DNA of 64,000 nucleotides, from NCBI GenBank assembly GCA_022113835.1, contig JAILWY010000008.1:1480001-1544000 (forward strand), read 5' to 3'. Both the position numbers and the translations under genes were made by a program. This document shows, one piece after another, positions 50,280 through 62,924 of the stretch. Under the pieces are notes generated by a model, which saw only the letters and a program-made list of their open reading frames with translations, searched no databases and was not told where the DNA came from. The stretch comes from Atopsyche davidsoni (taxonomy: Eukaryota; Arthropoda; Insecta; Trichoptera; Hydrobiosidae). Every line of letters starts with the position of its first letter. Position 1 is the first letter of the stretch.

Positions 50280-53200
50280 AAATGTACTTAAACAATATTC
50301 AGACACAAGTTTCTTCATTTATAAAAACTGATAGATGTACGTGTAAAGAAAAAGTTAACTGGATTTTATTTGCAAGTATTATCAAAACTTCACTTCTAAT
50401 ATATGCTTATTTTTTTTATTTATGAACATATTATACAATCATTAGTTCTATTGTATATAAAATAAGTCTATATTAATTTCAGGGATTTCTAAAGCAAACT
50501 AATGAACAAAAGCATTTAATACAAACTTATATTTATTCAATAGTATAGATTGTATTCTATCGAATAAATTCCCCAGATATACGTCTTTTCATATAGAAAA
50601 GACAGAAAATAAAGAGGATTTATTTGCAGGTATTATCAAAGCAATACTGATGAACGTATCCGTATAATTTATAGTTTCATATAAATTTCTAGCACTTAAC
50701 ATTTACACCTGCAGGGGTCCAACCCCGCCGTCGCATCTCCACCATTTAGCGGGAAGGCTTTTACTATGGGGCGATAAAATTTTAACTACCCTTACCGTAT
50801 CTGCTCTTTATACAGAAAAACATAAAACTCTTTTATTTTATTATGTTCATATAAAATAGTTCCCTAATGGAGATTTCCATTCAAACATGCGCTGATAAAA
50901 GTCGATCCGGACGCACGACACGAAAGGCTTTAAAAAGATGATCGATTGTTTATATTATAGTTTTGCAACACAAACTATAGCTTTCATCCATTATATCAAC
51001 ATTTTGTGTTCAGTTATCTTATATTATGCTTTATGAGACATCACAAACAAGCAAGCAATATTGAACGTCTATCGTAATTAGTATATCTGCAATCATGCAA
51101 AGTTCACTGATACTGTGTGAAACACAAGCTAAAAAGTTCCCTTCCAAAGTTTTGCTTGCCCCCACTGAATATTACATGCAATCTGTTCGAGAAGATCCTA
51201 TAAGATAAGGTTCACGTGCTTCATACGCCCTTATTCCATTCATGAAAACTTTTGCCAACAGGGTTGCATGAAAGTCAAAAGTTTCATGTCCATCTGGGGC
51301 TTGCATCCATTTGGGTAAGACATGGTTTGGGGATGTACGCGGGTTGAATTCAGCATATCACAAATAGATTTTTACCCTTACTGTGCCTTTGAAGAAGCTT
51401 AATAAAACTTGCTGTTAATTCGAAAAGCATTATTTAATCTAAATATTAGATTAGAAACTCGAACTCAGAAAGTTATAAATATAAAATGCTAAGACCGCTC
51501 CTTTGGGAATAGTTTATATGTATTTATTAGAAATCCCTCTGACTTTCTGAAATCTTGCCGTAAGTAAACTATTAAATATTGACTATTTAAATGAGGTTTA
51601 TATTTTTTCTAATTAGTATGCAATATTTTAAATTTATATATAATTTAAAAAACCTTAAACACGTTTGAAAACAATTTATTCGTTGACTATGCTCCAAAAC
51701 TTGTTTTTTTTATTTTATATTTGTTAATTGCTGTTGTTTGTTTAAATCAGTTTGTTAGCAGCAGGGTGGGGGCGCGTTTCAGGTTTTCAGGCGGCGCTTC
51801 ACCCGATGCTTAGCCGCGTTTTGCGATGTATTTATCATCGTTAATCTGACATACTGTATGTGGTCGTTAAACCTGGTCTTTGCGCTAAGCCTCTGCGACA
51901 GTGGATTATAATTCGCCAAGTCAACATAAAAGAGCTTAGCAGCCGCGAAGAGCTCATGAGCCTAATCCGTGACTTAAAAATTAACACCCATTCAAGTACA
52001 ACCCCTGCGTAACGAGGGTGGCAACAACTGTGCAGTCTGAATTTTATTATAAACAAAACAAAACTCGCCTCAATGTCATAGTTACATGATTGTAGCATTG
52101 AAAAAAAAAAAAAACGAATTTTGAGATTTTTATTTCAACATATGAATTCTCCGTGGATTTTTTTACAGTTATGAAAACTTGTTTCAAATCAAATATTTGC
52201 AGTAAAAGAATTTTGCATTAACATTATTCAATTGGATTAAAATTTTATCCAAAATGTATAATCACAAATTCACAAGAATACATGCATATACATATATATA
52301 TATATATATTAATAATACTGTCATGCTGCCCAATAATGTACGTTAACTACAAAGTTTTAGCTCGAGATATAAAATATATACTTGGAGTCGTATTTTTTAC
52401 TTTGCTCACTATACAAACTAAAATTTTTGTGATTTATTATCATTTTTCGCATCCAGTGCATAAAATTGCAGGACTTTAATTTGGACTCATCGCACGCCAC
52501 TGACGCATAAATTTATATAAATATACACTCATGTATACATTTATTAACACTGACATACACAAAACAAAACTACCTTATTAGATTTATATTTCCAACTCAT
52601 AACAATAATACTATGCAAACATGGAAAATCACTTTTTCCAGAGAAAGCACAATTACGTGGATGCACTAGAGAAATCGCTTTTTCTTAGAAAACCACAGCG
52701 CCTCCATTCAAACCTCTCAAGTAAATGGAAGCTTTGAGTGTAAAATAAGGCTTTAAAGATAGAAAAGCGGGTCTTTTTGCATTAACAATACAAAAGTAAT
52801 CAATTTGCACAGGAAAAGTAAAATCCGTGATTTGTCACAAAAATATTTATAACTACCCATGTACATTGTACATTTAAGCAGAATTGACTTTAAAATTATT
52901 TAAATGACACGCTTAGCTTTCATAAAAGCTTGCGTGATTTAAAATATTTACTTAGCAACCGAGGTACATCGATTAAAAAATAAACATCAAAAAAAATTAT
53001 GGCAAGTGATTTTTCGTACTAAAAGCGAGTCTATTAAATCGAGTTTCCCGTCATTTTATACCTTTTCCATAAAACTCACCATCGTTCAATTGTTCGCTGA
53101 ACAGTATTGTAACTAAAATGGAGTCGATTGTCAAAACTTATCGACCCGTCGCTACATAATAGTAAAGAATTCACGAGTACGTAAACGTATAAGGTAGCCG

Positions 53201-53542
53201 GGGATACGTCGAGCTTTCTTCCCTCTGGAGCTTTTAATACGGAATAAGCACGTAAAGAGTGATGTATGATAATTGAAATTTTGCAAAATGCCCGCGGAAC
53301 GGTCTACCTCCATATATCGGCCATCTCCGCCGTATCACTGTACCCTCTTGACCCGTGTTAAATGGTGCTGTTTCCAATGTAACGCCACCGGAAGCTGCGC
53401 AGACAAAAGGAGCGCCCTATAAGTTATTATGTTATATTTTATTTTTATTTCTAAAATTCAGAAGCCCTTTTCCTCGCAAGAAAATCGTAAGAAGATTTTA
53501 CGCGTAACTATCCTTGACAGTAAAAATTATTAACTGAGAGGG
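50280..53542. other. Gene-free interval with GC patches
   Basis: GC-richer patches at about 50700-50800, 50880-50950, 51170-51370, 51760-51920, 52650-52740 and 53130-53420. A short (AT)n lies at about 52287-52308. A possible lone hAT end CGCACGCCACTG lies near 52490. An unrecognised minus-strand open stretch is listed at 51172. Confidence 0.4.
51172..51357 (-). other. 61-codon open stretch, protein-like, unrecognised
   Basis: Open between two stops on the minus strand, with no upstream ATG. It includes VLPKWMQAPDGHETFDF and later NGIRAYEAREPYLIGSS. Composition is unusually protein-like for this window (balanced acidic/basic/aromatic). I cannot name a family, and length alone is not significant. 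It could be a decayed exon or transposon fragment. Confidence 0.2.
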
Positions 53543-54811
53543 ACAAAAAAAAATTTCAAAAATTCCTCAAGTTAGACAAATTTTAAAAATTTCAAATAAT
53601 TTAATTATTTCAAAAATTTCAAATATTTCAAAAATTCCATAAATTTTAATTTCAATCAATTTAAAAATTTCAATTATTAAAATTTGTTTTAAAAATTCCC
53701 TAAATTCTAAAAATAATCCAAAATTCAAAATATAAAAAAAAAAAAAAAAAATTTAAAATTTACAAAAATTTGAAATTTCGAATATTTTAAAAATTCCTAA
53801 AATCTTAAAAATTACAAATATTCAAAAATTTCATAAATTCAAAAAATTGAAATTTCAAATAAATAATTAATTTCAAAAATTACAAATATTCCAAAAATTC
53901 CAAAAATTTTAATTTCAAAAATTTTAAAAATTTCAAATAATTTAAAAATCTTAAAATTTCCCAAAATTTAAAATACTCCAAAATTCAAAATATTTAAAAA
54001 ATAATTTAATAAATTTTAAAAATTCTTAAAAATTTCTAATAATTTTTTAAAATTATAAAATTCCAAAACTTTTTGGGTTAGGATATATTTTTAATAATTT
54101 GGAATTTTGGAAAAATGAAAATAATTTAAAAATTGAATATTAAAAAAAATCAAAATGTAAAAATTTTAAAAATTCCAAATATTATAAAAATTACAAAAAT
54201 TTTTAAAAAATTCATAAATTCCAAATATTAGAAAAAATTTTAAAATTTTAAAAAAAATCATAAATTTTAAACATTCTAGAAAATTTGAAATATTTCAAAA
54301 ATTACAAATACTTAATTACAAAAATTTTTAAAAATTTCAAAAATTTCAAATATTTCAAAATTCCAAATATTTCAAAAAATTCCTTTAATTTCAAAAATTT
54401 ATTTAAATTCCAAAAATTGTAAAATATTCCAAATATTTTTAATTAGTTTTTAAAAATTACATTAATTTCAAAATTTTTTAAAATTTTTAAAATTCCAAAA
54501 AATGTAAAATATTCTGAAATTCCAAATATTTTTAAAAAATCACAAAAATATCAAAAATTTTAAAAATTTCAAAAATTCTAAAAATTTCAAATGATTCAAA
54601 TCTTTTTTAAAATTCCAAATATTTTAAAAATTACTTGAATCTTAAGCTACAAATATTCGAAAAAATTTAAAGTTTCATAAATTCCAAAAATTCCAAATAT
54701 TTTAAATATTCCGTAAAATATCAAATTTCAAAAATTGCAAAATTTCCAATTACATACCAAATTTCAAATTTCAAAATCCTTAAATACAAAAATTAATATT
54801 TTCCAAAATTT
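53543..54811. repeat. AAATT/TTTCAAAAATT low-complexity tract, ~1.3 kb
   Basis: Degenerate repetition of short words such as TTTCAAAAATT, AAATTCCAAAT and ATTTTAAAAATT, with almost no G on the plus strand. The period is irregular (about 10-13 bp). It is a decayed minisatellite-like array, non-coding, flanked by ordinary unique sequence. Confidence 0.85.
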
Positions 54812-57178
54812 ATAAAGAGGCGTAAAACAATAATATTTAAAAAATATATAATAACCTTTTTCACTTAACATAGGCAGTCTCTGGTTTGAATTAATGAAAT
54901 ACGCGTATAAATGATTCGCAAAGTTTTTTTTAATACACCTTTACAAAACAGGTTATAACTAAAATCACAAATTAAAAAAAAAAAAATTCTCAAGCACATG
55001 TTTTATTTTTCCAAGTAAACTTCCTCTCTTTGTATTATAGTTCCACGGAACTGCGCGAAATCCGCCAATACTTTGTGTTATTTACTGAAAACGTCTAAAC
55101 TATATCACAAAGCTGTACAACCGGAAATTAAAGCCTTTCCTTAAAAATGAATCGCGATCATTAGACCGGAGGAAGCGCCTAAAAAGGGACTGCGACACGA
55201 CGCGGCCAGAACAGCTGACAGCGAGGCTTGTTAACGCTTGTGATTGCCTGGTGTAAATATTAACCGGAAATTGATTAAATCAATATTGAACACCGCGTGA
55301 CGAATAACTTTCCAAAGCTGAGTCACTTCTTTTCATTTGCACAATCAAGATAGGACTGTTTATTTGGTAGAAATAAGTCATGTCTTTTTAATCAATTGAA
55401 AACGTCAAAAGATGTTTGACTCATAATAAGGGTGGATTTTGTTATATATGTAATATTTGCACAAAAATATTAGTAAATATACATATATTTTTTTAATCAT
55501 ATTTTTTTAAAATACTATAAAAGTTCTGATGGGAAATCATTATTAGTACAAACGTTAAATTTATCTCGAAGACACTTTGCTGAAACGATTTTAGCTCAAG
55601 AATTTAATACCATTTTAAATTTCAGCGAGCTTATCTAACAAAATCAAAATGTATTTGCATAGATATTTTCAGGCTGGGAAAAACACCTGCAAAAACAAGC
55701 CTTTACATTTTCAGAGGCTGAAAACAGATCTCATCCCCTAAATCCCATACAATGGCAGAGTCGTTAGCTCCAGAGATCTCCTGAAATCGACTACCCCCGC
55801 TGAAAACACCTGAACGCCTCGACAGGTGAGGCTTTGTGAATATCCCAATCCCTTAGCGGAATAGTATCTATAAGGCTTGATTGATGGTAACACACGAGTT
55901 TTTTTTTTAATATTTTTTTTTCTTAGTAAATATATTTATATTTGTTCTTCTTTTTGGCTTATATAATTATTTTAAGTAACATAGTTTTAATTTACAAAAA
56001 TTACGCTCGTCGTCATTTTCATTCACAAATAAAATATTTTGTATGATAGATGTTTTGTTAAAAAAATTATTCGTAATACACAGTATTTTTTTATCTTTAT
56101 AGTTTTTAAATAATAAATTAAAATATATTTATATTTAAATTCGCGAACAAGCTTTATGAAAAAAAAAATCTAAATACAACGTTTAATATTTCATTGAATG
56201 CATATTTTCAATATTTTTAAATCTATTTGTCTATGAACTTTTAAAAATGTTTTTCATGTTTCACATTGAGTACACTTTGAACAATTTGTAGTCACATTTT
56301 TATTATTTGCTGAAGAGACTAGTTCATTTTCACCATTTTTAAGCAGATCTTGTAAACTGCCTAGTAAGGTCGCAGAACAAGTTGTACCAATAAATTAAAG
56401 TAGAAACATCACTGAATATATATTTAAAGAATAATTTTATTTAAAATTTGTGATATTCCTTAAGTCATCTTAATTATTTGATGTGAGGTCTTTCATCCTA
56501 TACAAAATATAATAACGTTGTAAAGGGAAATGCATACTGCGAGCTGTCTCGCCATATTGCTGGTAAGAGCTACGTTGAGTTACTCGTTTTGTTGGGATCC
56601 ACTCTCCAGGGAGCAAACGCCCCAACAAAGGATTTCAAATGTCTACTTTTTAATTTTATTTCTCCAGAAGTTTTAATCTGCAAGCAACATTATATAGAAT
56701 GAGACCTATTTAAAATATAAAACTTCACATTTGACTTTAGCTTACTTAAGAATAAAGTAAATACAGTTTTGTATGTTTTTTTTTTATTGAAATCAAGTAA
56801 TTTTTTTTGCACTCAATTTTATTTTAACGAATGATTAAAGGAATAACAATAGCAATTATCTTCAAATGATTAGAATGATTAAAAAAACTCACAGTAATCA
56901 AATTACGATGTAATTTAAAGCCTTACATCTAAGATTGGGATAAATGAATTTGATCATTATTGGTAATGATATCAAATCTTTAAAAAAAGCCTATTATATC
57001 TTAAATTAATCAATTGTTAAAATAATAATAAAAAATAAAAAAATATTTATTCATTTGTAGTGAAAAGTTTTTTTTCATTTCCATTAGTAAAATAATTTCT
57101 TCAGTCTTTTACGCCATTATGAGAAGTGATATTCGATCAAGGAAACTGCGAAAAATGACATGTTTCCAACTAAGTTGA
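54812..57178. other. AT-rich interval with GC patches
   Basis: Patches at about 55040-55270, 55680-55870 and 56520-56640. No coding or transposon signal seen. Confidence 0.45.
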
Positions 57179-57316
57179 ACTTTCCTTGAAACTTTGGACA
57201 AGTTTCAGTTCAAATTCCATGGCATTATTGGTTGCCTCGATAATAAAGGTTCTAGACGAGATGTTGACTTTCTTAAATATGGAAATAGCATATTTCATAC
57301 AAAAATATTTCACTAA
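57179..57316 (+). pseudogene. Possible PIF/Harbinger nuclease fragment
   Basis: A 45-codon frame between stops contains FQFKFHGIIGCLDNKGSRR. Harbinger transposases and HARBI1 relatives have 'F(P)G(V/I)IGC(I/V)DGTH', in which the D is the first catalytic acidic residue. The GIIGCLD block fits. The following GTH is lost and no other conserved block is present. The match is short, so it could be chance. Confidence 0.35.
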
Positions 57317-59087
57317 CTAATGACTATTATACATATTTTATATAAATATATATTTCAATTTTAAAAAATCGCTGATTCTGGGATCATAATATCATTTTAT
57401 TTTGTTCATCTTCCGGACATTGAGAATCGGTATTTGTATGAACCCACCCGTGATACTAAAATAAATTGATAGAATATACGTTATTCTAAGCCGCTCGAAC
57501 ATGTGCCTTCTCTCTTTTCAGCATTAAAATATAATTCTATAATATAAGAACCAATTTTCAATGGAACATCAATACATGAAATTTTCAAGCTTTGAAAATT
57601 CTGGTTTTCCCAGTATTTCAAAATCACCCCGATTTTTTTTATTTTCCTACCGCTGAAGACAAAACAGCCTCCATTGGCAGACGCGTTCCGGGAAAGCTCC
57701 TTTCAAGAGCTTACACGGCATCAAAAGAAAACTTTGCTTTTCATTGAGAGAGTTTTAGTCGGAAAAAATCCCACAGGTTGCAGGAATTTGTGTGATATTT
57801 CTATGCCACATTAATTTTTTTTTTTTTAATGTGAAGCATTCCTGTCATTTAAATACGATGAGAGTTGTTCATGTGAGAAGAAAAATAAAATATATATCGA
57901 TAATAATAAAAAAAATATAGCTTTATTTTTAGTGTACTCTAAAATAAATCATCTATAAACCACAAATATCTGTGTTATAACAAAAAATATAGATTTCGTT
58001 TGCGTTTGCCTTTTGGAGGCTTTTTTCGATTTTTTAAAAATTCCAAGAAATATAAATAAAGATTATTCGTTATATATCTTTTCGTATTTGCAAAGAATAG
58101 GTATATTTAATTAGGTTCAAACGATACGCGAGAATAAATTCTGAAACCATCTAATTAAATTTGAAGACAATAAATAAGGATATATTAAATTTAAAGCATC
58201 TTCAGATTTAAATCAACTTCAAATTACAAATTTAAAAACTGAATTTAATGACAAAATAAAATTACAAAGATTTTTTTTAACAGATTTAATTATAAACACT
58301 TATTTTCAGCTGAAAATGCACGTAAGGTTAAATACTCAGACACATATAAAAAAATTCTACTGCTGTTTCTATAAATCAGCATTATTTTTCGTTTTTTTTA
58401 TATTTAGTTCGGTTCATGTGATATAACATTTTAGTGTTAGGCCGTTTCGGTCCCAATACTGATGCCTTCTCCACGAAATTGAAATTCAGCCATATGTGAA
58501 AACCCCTTGGCTGCCAACCTTTTGCTCATTTAGAAGAAAAAAAAACAGGTTCCCAACAAAGTAGCTGTTGAAGTGGTATATGTCAATTTGTTTAAATAGT
58601 ATTTTATATTTCATTGATGGCCCTAGGAACCAACAACAATCTGAAATCTCAATATGTGTTTTAATTAAAGTAATCAAAAACACACCTTACTTACAATACT
58701 TTTAACCGTGAACAAATTAATTTATCAAGTAATTTACCCAGTCATGTGCGAAATTTGATTTTAATTCCGATTGCAATATTTAATTATATTCAACCGCATT
58801 TGGCAATAAAATTTAATGTGACTGACCACATCATATCCCGGATATGAACATATAAAGCTATTCACCCTGTAATGAACCTTTAAAGGCATAGCTCAACTCT
58901 CTGACGCCATCAACATACACCGCAATATTCAAATTGTTATGAAACCTCAAAATCAACCGCGAGACTACATTGAATGGTTGACTATATCTACAGTATCCTA
59001 GTTAACTTTAGTAAAACAGAAATATATTTTTTAAAGTTAATTTAATAAAATTAATATAAAAAAATAAAGCGGTACTTAAGGTAATAG

Positions 59088-59267
59088 GTAAGTGAATTTC
59101 ACACAAGATTTTCCCTTCTCAACTCGACATTTGATGGAGTGGAGAAGTTTGTCAACTTGGCATCCCTTGAAAACAACGCAATCTATATTATCGAAAAGTA
59201 CTCATTGATTCGTGTTTTATTGCTAAAATATTTTTTTTACAATAATATAAAACAACTGATGTGTGTG
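59088..59267 (+). other. Open stretch with one leucine-rich-repeat-like unit
   Basis: A 60-codon stop-to-stop frame contains NSTFDGVEKFVNLASLENN followed by AIYII. This matches one extracellular LRR unit 'xxxFxxLxxLxxLxLxxNxIxxI'. Only one repeat is visible and open stretches this long are common by chance here. A perfect donor consensus TAG|GTAAGT overlaps its start (59085-59093). Confidence 0.25.
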
Positions 59268-60185
59268 TAAATTTATCGGCAGGGTTTGCTTTCACTCAAT
59301 TTTCATTGTAGTCTTTATTCATAAAGAATGTGTCAATATTTTGCACGTTTCTTTTATCACTCATGAATTAATATTATTTTAACTGGCTTATGCTATTAAC
59401 CAACCAGTACACATTCTTAGATAAAATGCTTTTCTGATACACTAAAACCTTTCAGGACACATTCATTGTCACTCCGCACTAAAAAAATATTTCAGCAAGA
59501 ACGACCATTTTCACTTGAGATAAGACTTTCTATCTTTCGAAGATTTTCCTGTGTAAAATAGCATATGAAAAACTCCATATGCTCCTCCCAACCACAGTCA
59601 ATACTTTCCAGTATAATTTGACATATTTCTTTGACTGGAAACACAAAAACTATGTACACAGACGTACTTTTTAAAATCAGTATAATTAAAATTTTATTAC
59701 TATAATATTTACTTATTTAGAAAAAAAAACTCCTGATGTTGCTAAAATGTATTTACTGTTAATATGAATACAACAAAAATAATCTATTGGCTGGGTGCAT
59801 TTTTTTAATACGAACATGTACAAGAATGAAACAAGATTTTTTCATTGTATATAATTTTTAGTATAAGCGATATTCTTTATATATTTATTTGGCTACGATG
59901 ATTGTGAAGATAAAGTTCCCATCCTTATTATATTAATATTTATTGTTACGAAAGTTTCTCTCACTCTTTTAAACCGATTAAATGTTACGTTTAAAAAAAA
60001 GTTTTTTGGTGTTGAGTGAGGGTTTATAAAATATTTTTTTGATAATAATGGGTAATTTAATATTAAAATTACTTGGCAAATTAACGTAGCGCTGGTTTTT
60101 ATTTTGAAGTTCGCAAAGTTTTCATCCTAGTACTTACGCTACCTGAACCACTTAACACATTTTAATATTAAATTTGATACTTTAA

Positions 60186-60347
60186 ATGCCAAGTTATGGT
60201 CAGTCTTCTATAAAGAGAACCTTGGCCGATATCTTTTTGTCAGATTCTGGTATTTTGACAAAAGAGGTTTTGGCCGTTTTTGCACTTAATCGAAAATCTA
60301 TTGAGGAATACACGCTTCTTGTGACCGTCTCTCAGGACCGTCATTAG
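60186..60347 (+). other. 53-codon frame resembling the end of a cadherin repeat
   Basis: It starts with ATG and contains ADIFLSDSGILTKE, then ALNRKSIEEYTLLVTVSQD. The order fits the second half of a cadherin EC repeat, 'F.I....G.L ... LDRE....Y.L.V.A.D', with N and K replacing D and E of LDRE. No neighbouring EC repeat, DXD or DXNDN motif was found. It may be a decayed exon or coincidence. Confidence 0.3.
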
Positions 60348-62329
60348 GTCACCGGAAAAACAAAGAGATATGCTTTTTGTATTTTTGTAAGCACTTCTCG
60401 TTCTGATAATAGCTTGATTTATTAAATCAAAATTGATCTCTGTTATTTTAAACATTAATCAACACTATCAAATACCATTTTATTTGGTTTTGACAGGCGT
60501 TTCGAGAACATTCTTCGAGAATTTTTAGAAGATGGTCTCAATACAAAAATGAAAAACATAAATAGCTCAAAACCTGAGAAACCGAATCATCTCTTTTATA
60601 ACATTAAAAGACACTGAAAAACACGCTCATATTTTGAAGAGTATGCAAACTGTTATATATGAATAAGTTAATATACAAAGTTGTTGGCTTTGTTGGTATT
60701 TGTATTCTTTTATAATGTAACATCTGAAATTTAAAAAAATAACATAAACTTTTCTTTGAAAGAATTCTTATATAATTTCATATTAACAAAAGTTTTCTCT
60801 AGTTAAGGCCAGGATTTCGATAGTGTCATTGGGAACGGCTGACATTGCAATGGATGGGCCGATTCAATTGAATAATAGATCGGGGATGCAGGAGGTAATC
60901 TAATCCTACCCTTGGAATATAAAATGAAGGAGAGGGTATCTCACCCTTTCAGATTGGCTAATTTATGCAGTTCCACGGAATAAAAAGGTTCATCCACGGG
61001 CGTGAAGATGCTATGCGGACCACTGGGTATATATTGACAATACGTGATATAGAAGGAAAATAAATGACACCATCAGAATTAATGCTTTATATTTATATAT
61101 TTATTTATAAAATTAATAAAATATATGATACACAACGAATCTGAATTACTGCGATTCTTGAGATGAATTTTATCATCGCGACTTCATTAACCTCATAAAA
61201 CCTTTAAACGCCAATATAACGTCTCACGACAATAGCAAGATGATCCAAACATTAAGGCAAAATACCCATAAAGCAGCTAATGTGACTCAACCCTTTACTT
61301 ACCAGCCACGCAGTATTCAAAAGTCATGCAAATAAAAATTATGCAGAGTTATTCACGCCTGCTTTATACTTGATTATCTCTTGATGTTTGTCTCTTAATC
61401 TCAGCTTTTCAAATTTATATATATTTATACCTGAATGTGTGTGTGTGATTTCTATAAAACGTAGATACATATAAACTTAAAAAAATATATAATCCTATAT
61501 AGTATTTCCATGAGGTCAATTGCATTAAATTTTAAGGTGAAAGTTTTTTTTCCAAGAAATATTTCACATTTGTATGGTCATCAGTAATTAATAGTGTTCA
61601 ACAAAATAAAAGCTACATCTTATATAAATCAGTCACAAAATAATTTACTGTGAATATGGTTGCATAAACAAAAAACTACTTTGTTTTTTTAACTTCCGGT
61701 CTGTTTGTATTTATTTAAGTAATTAAAACGTTTTTAGCTTAGTGCTTGCTTTTATACTGTAGGAAGATTACGTCATGAATAACATTATATTTACGGTAGA
61801 AACTTTCAGGATAACGTTAAAATAATTGCTACAATAAGTAAGACGGCGGCTAATATATTAGGTACTTGTGTAACAAGTCAGAATACAATGAAAAAATAAA
61901 TAAATACTATTTTACAAGTTGAGCCGTATGAAAAATATAATGCAAGTCATTTTTCTTCACGAGAGTGAAATATTTTAAAAGACAGTCTTATATTTCAAGA
62001 TGCCAAGTTTTTACTTAGGGTTTCTTTAAATTAACGCAATACTTGCCATGATAAATAGAAGAGTTTCAATGGACTTTCATTATATTTCAGGTACAAATAT
62101 ATAAATAATACATCAGATACCTATGGAGAGTTTTTTTTGAGAAATTTAGATATTTCATGTAAATAAATAGTTAATTGAATATTTTCTGATGCATCTTGTA
62201 TTAAATTTTAAAGTATATTTAAAAAGGTTATTTAACATAAAATTGCAGGATGTAACATAAGTTAATTATCATTGTTGTTGTATAAACTCGTAGAAGAACG
62301 AATAGATATATTTAAGGTATTTATTTAAG

Positions 62330-62342
62330 CTAACAAGCAATA
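62330..62342. repeat. PLE target duplication, left (13 bp)
   Basis: CTAACAAGCAATA, identical to 63611-63623. Confidence 0.9.
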
Positions 62343-62388
62343 GCAATACTAGAGTGATTTTCCACATGTTCGTTTTTATTTGTGACCG

Positions 62389-62433
62389 GTTTCGCCAACC
62401 TTTCACGTTGGCATTATCAAACAGAGTGAGATT
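62389..62433 (-). ncRNA. Hammerhead-like motif of the PLE family
   Basis: On the minus strand: TTGATAA in place of CUGAUGA, an extra T, helix II GCCAAC/GTTGGC, GAAA, then CCGGTC with the GTC cleavage triplet. Relative to consensus, C3 is U and G8 is A. These two bases pair in the active fold, so the change may be compensatory. Stem III ACCGGT is self-complementary, suggesting a dimeric form. Outer stem I begins TGT/ACA. Confidence 0.5.
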
Positions 62434-62540
62434 TTATATAATAATAAGCAATTAGGTAAACAATTGTTAGAGGAAGAGGTTGTTGGAAAGAGAGAGAGTG
62501 ATTGTCAGCTGGTAAGGGCCAATGTGATTTTAATGTACCT

Positions 62541-62738
62541 TTATTTAAATTTTTTTTTTAAATATTTTTGAATAAAATACTTGAGTGATGTTCCACGTTT
62601 TTGTTTTTATTGTTGACCGGTTTCGCCAACCTTTCACGTTCGCGTCTCTGTTTGATAATGCCAATCACTCAAGTATTTTATTCAAAAATATTACAATGGA
62701 ATTCCACCAAGTACTCTCTGTCAAAAATATTGAATTTC
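62541..62738 (-). mobile_element. 198-bp palindromic PLE derivative nested in the PLE
   Basis: Bounded by TTTAATGTACCT at 62529-62540 and 62739-62750 (12-bp duplication). The uninterrupted site is present in the 37.4 kb copy (37630-37642). It contains a perfect 27-bp inverted repeat (62563-62589 with 62664-62690), a hammerhead-like centre (GAAACCGGTC on the minus strand) and the end module (62695-62738). Non-coding. Confidence 0.88.
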
Positions 62739-62924
62739 TTTAATGTACCTGACAAGTGGAGGATTCTATATAATTGCAAATGTTTGTGAACGAATGTTTT
62801 TATATTAATGGGGTAATTATCTTAAGTAGTGGCTTTGGGGTGTAGCGGCAGTTATCTTGTGTTAAGGTTTGTCCTGTAGTGTGTTTATCTGTAAATAATA
62901 GGTTTTTGCACTGTAAATGTTTTT

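Larger units (their letters stand above)
57317..62329. other. AT-rich interval with weak extracellular-domain-like frames
   Basis: GC-richer patches at about 57610-57740, 58440-58520, 58890-58980, 59090-59200, 60190-60360 and 60810-61020. Two plus-strand frames (59088-59267 and 60186-60347) are listed separately. The rest shows nothing recognised. Confidence 0.4.

Noticed and set aside
52317..52328. TAATACTGTCA, resembling the miR-8/200 seed
   Set aside because: The flanks are an AT microsatellite and unpaired sequence; no hairpin.
52481..52500. CGCACGCCACTG as a hAT terminal inverted repeat
   Set aside because: No partner end and no 8-bp duplication within several hundred bp.
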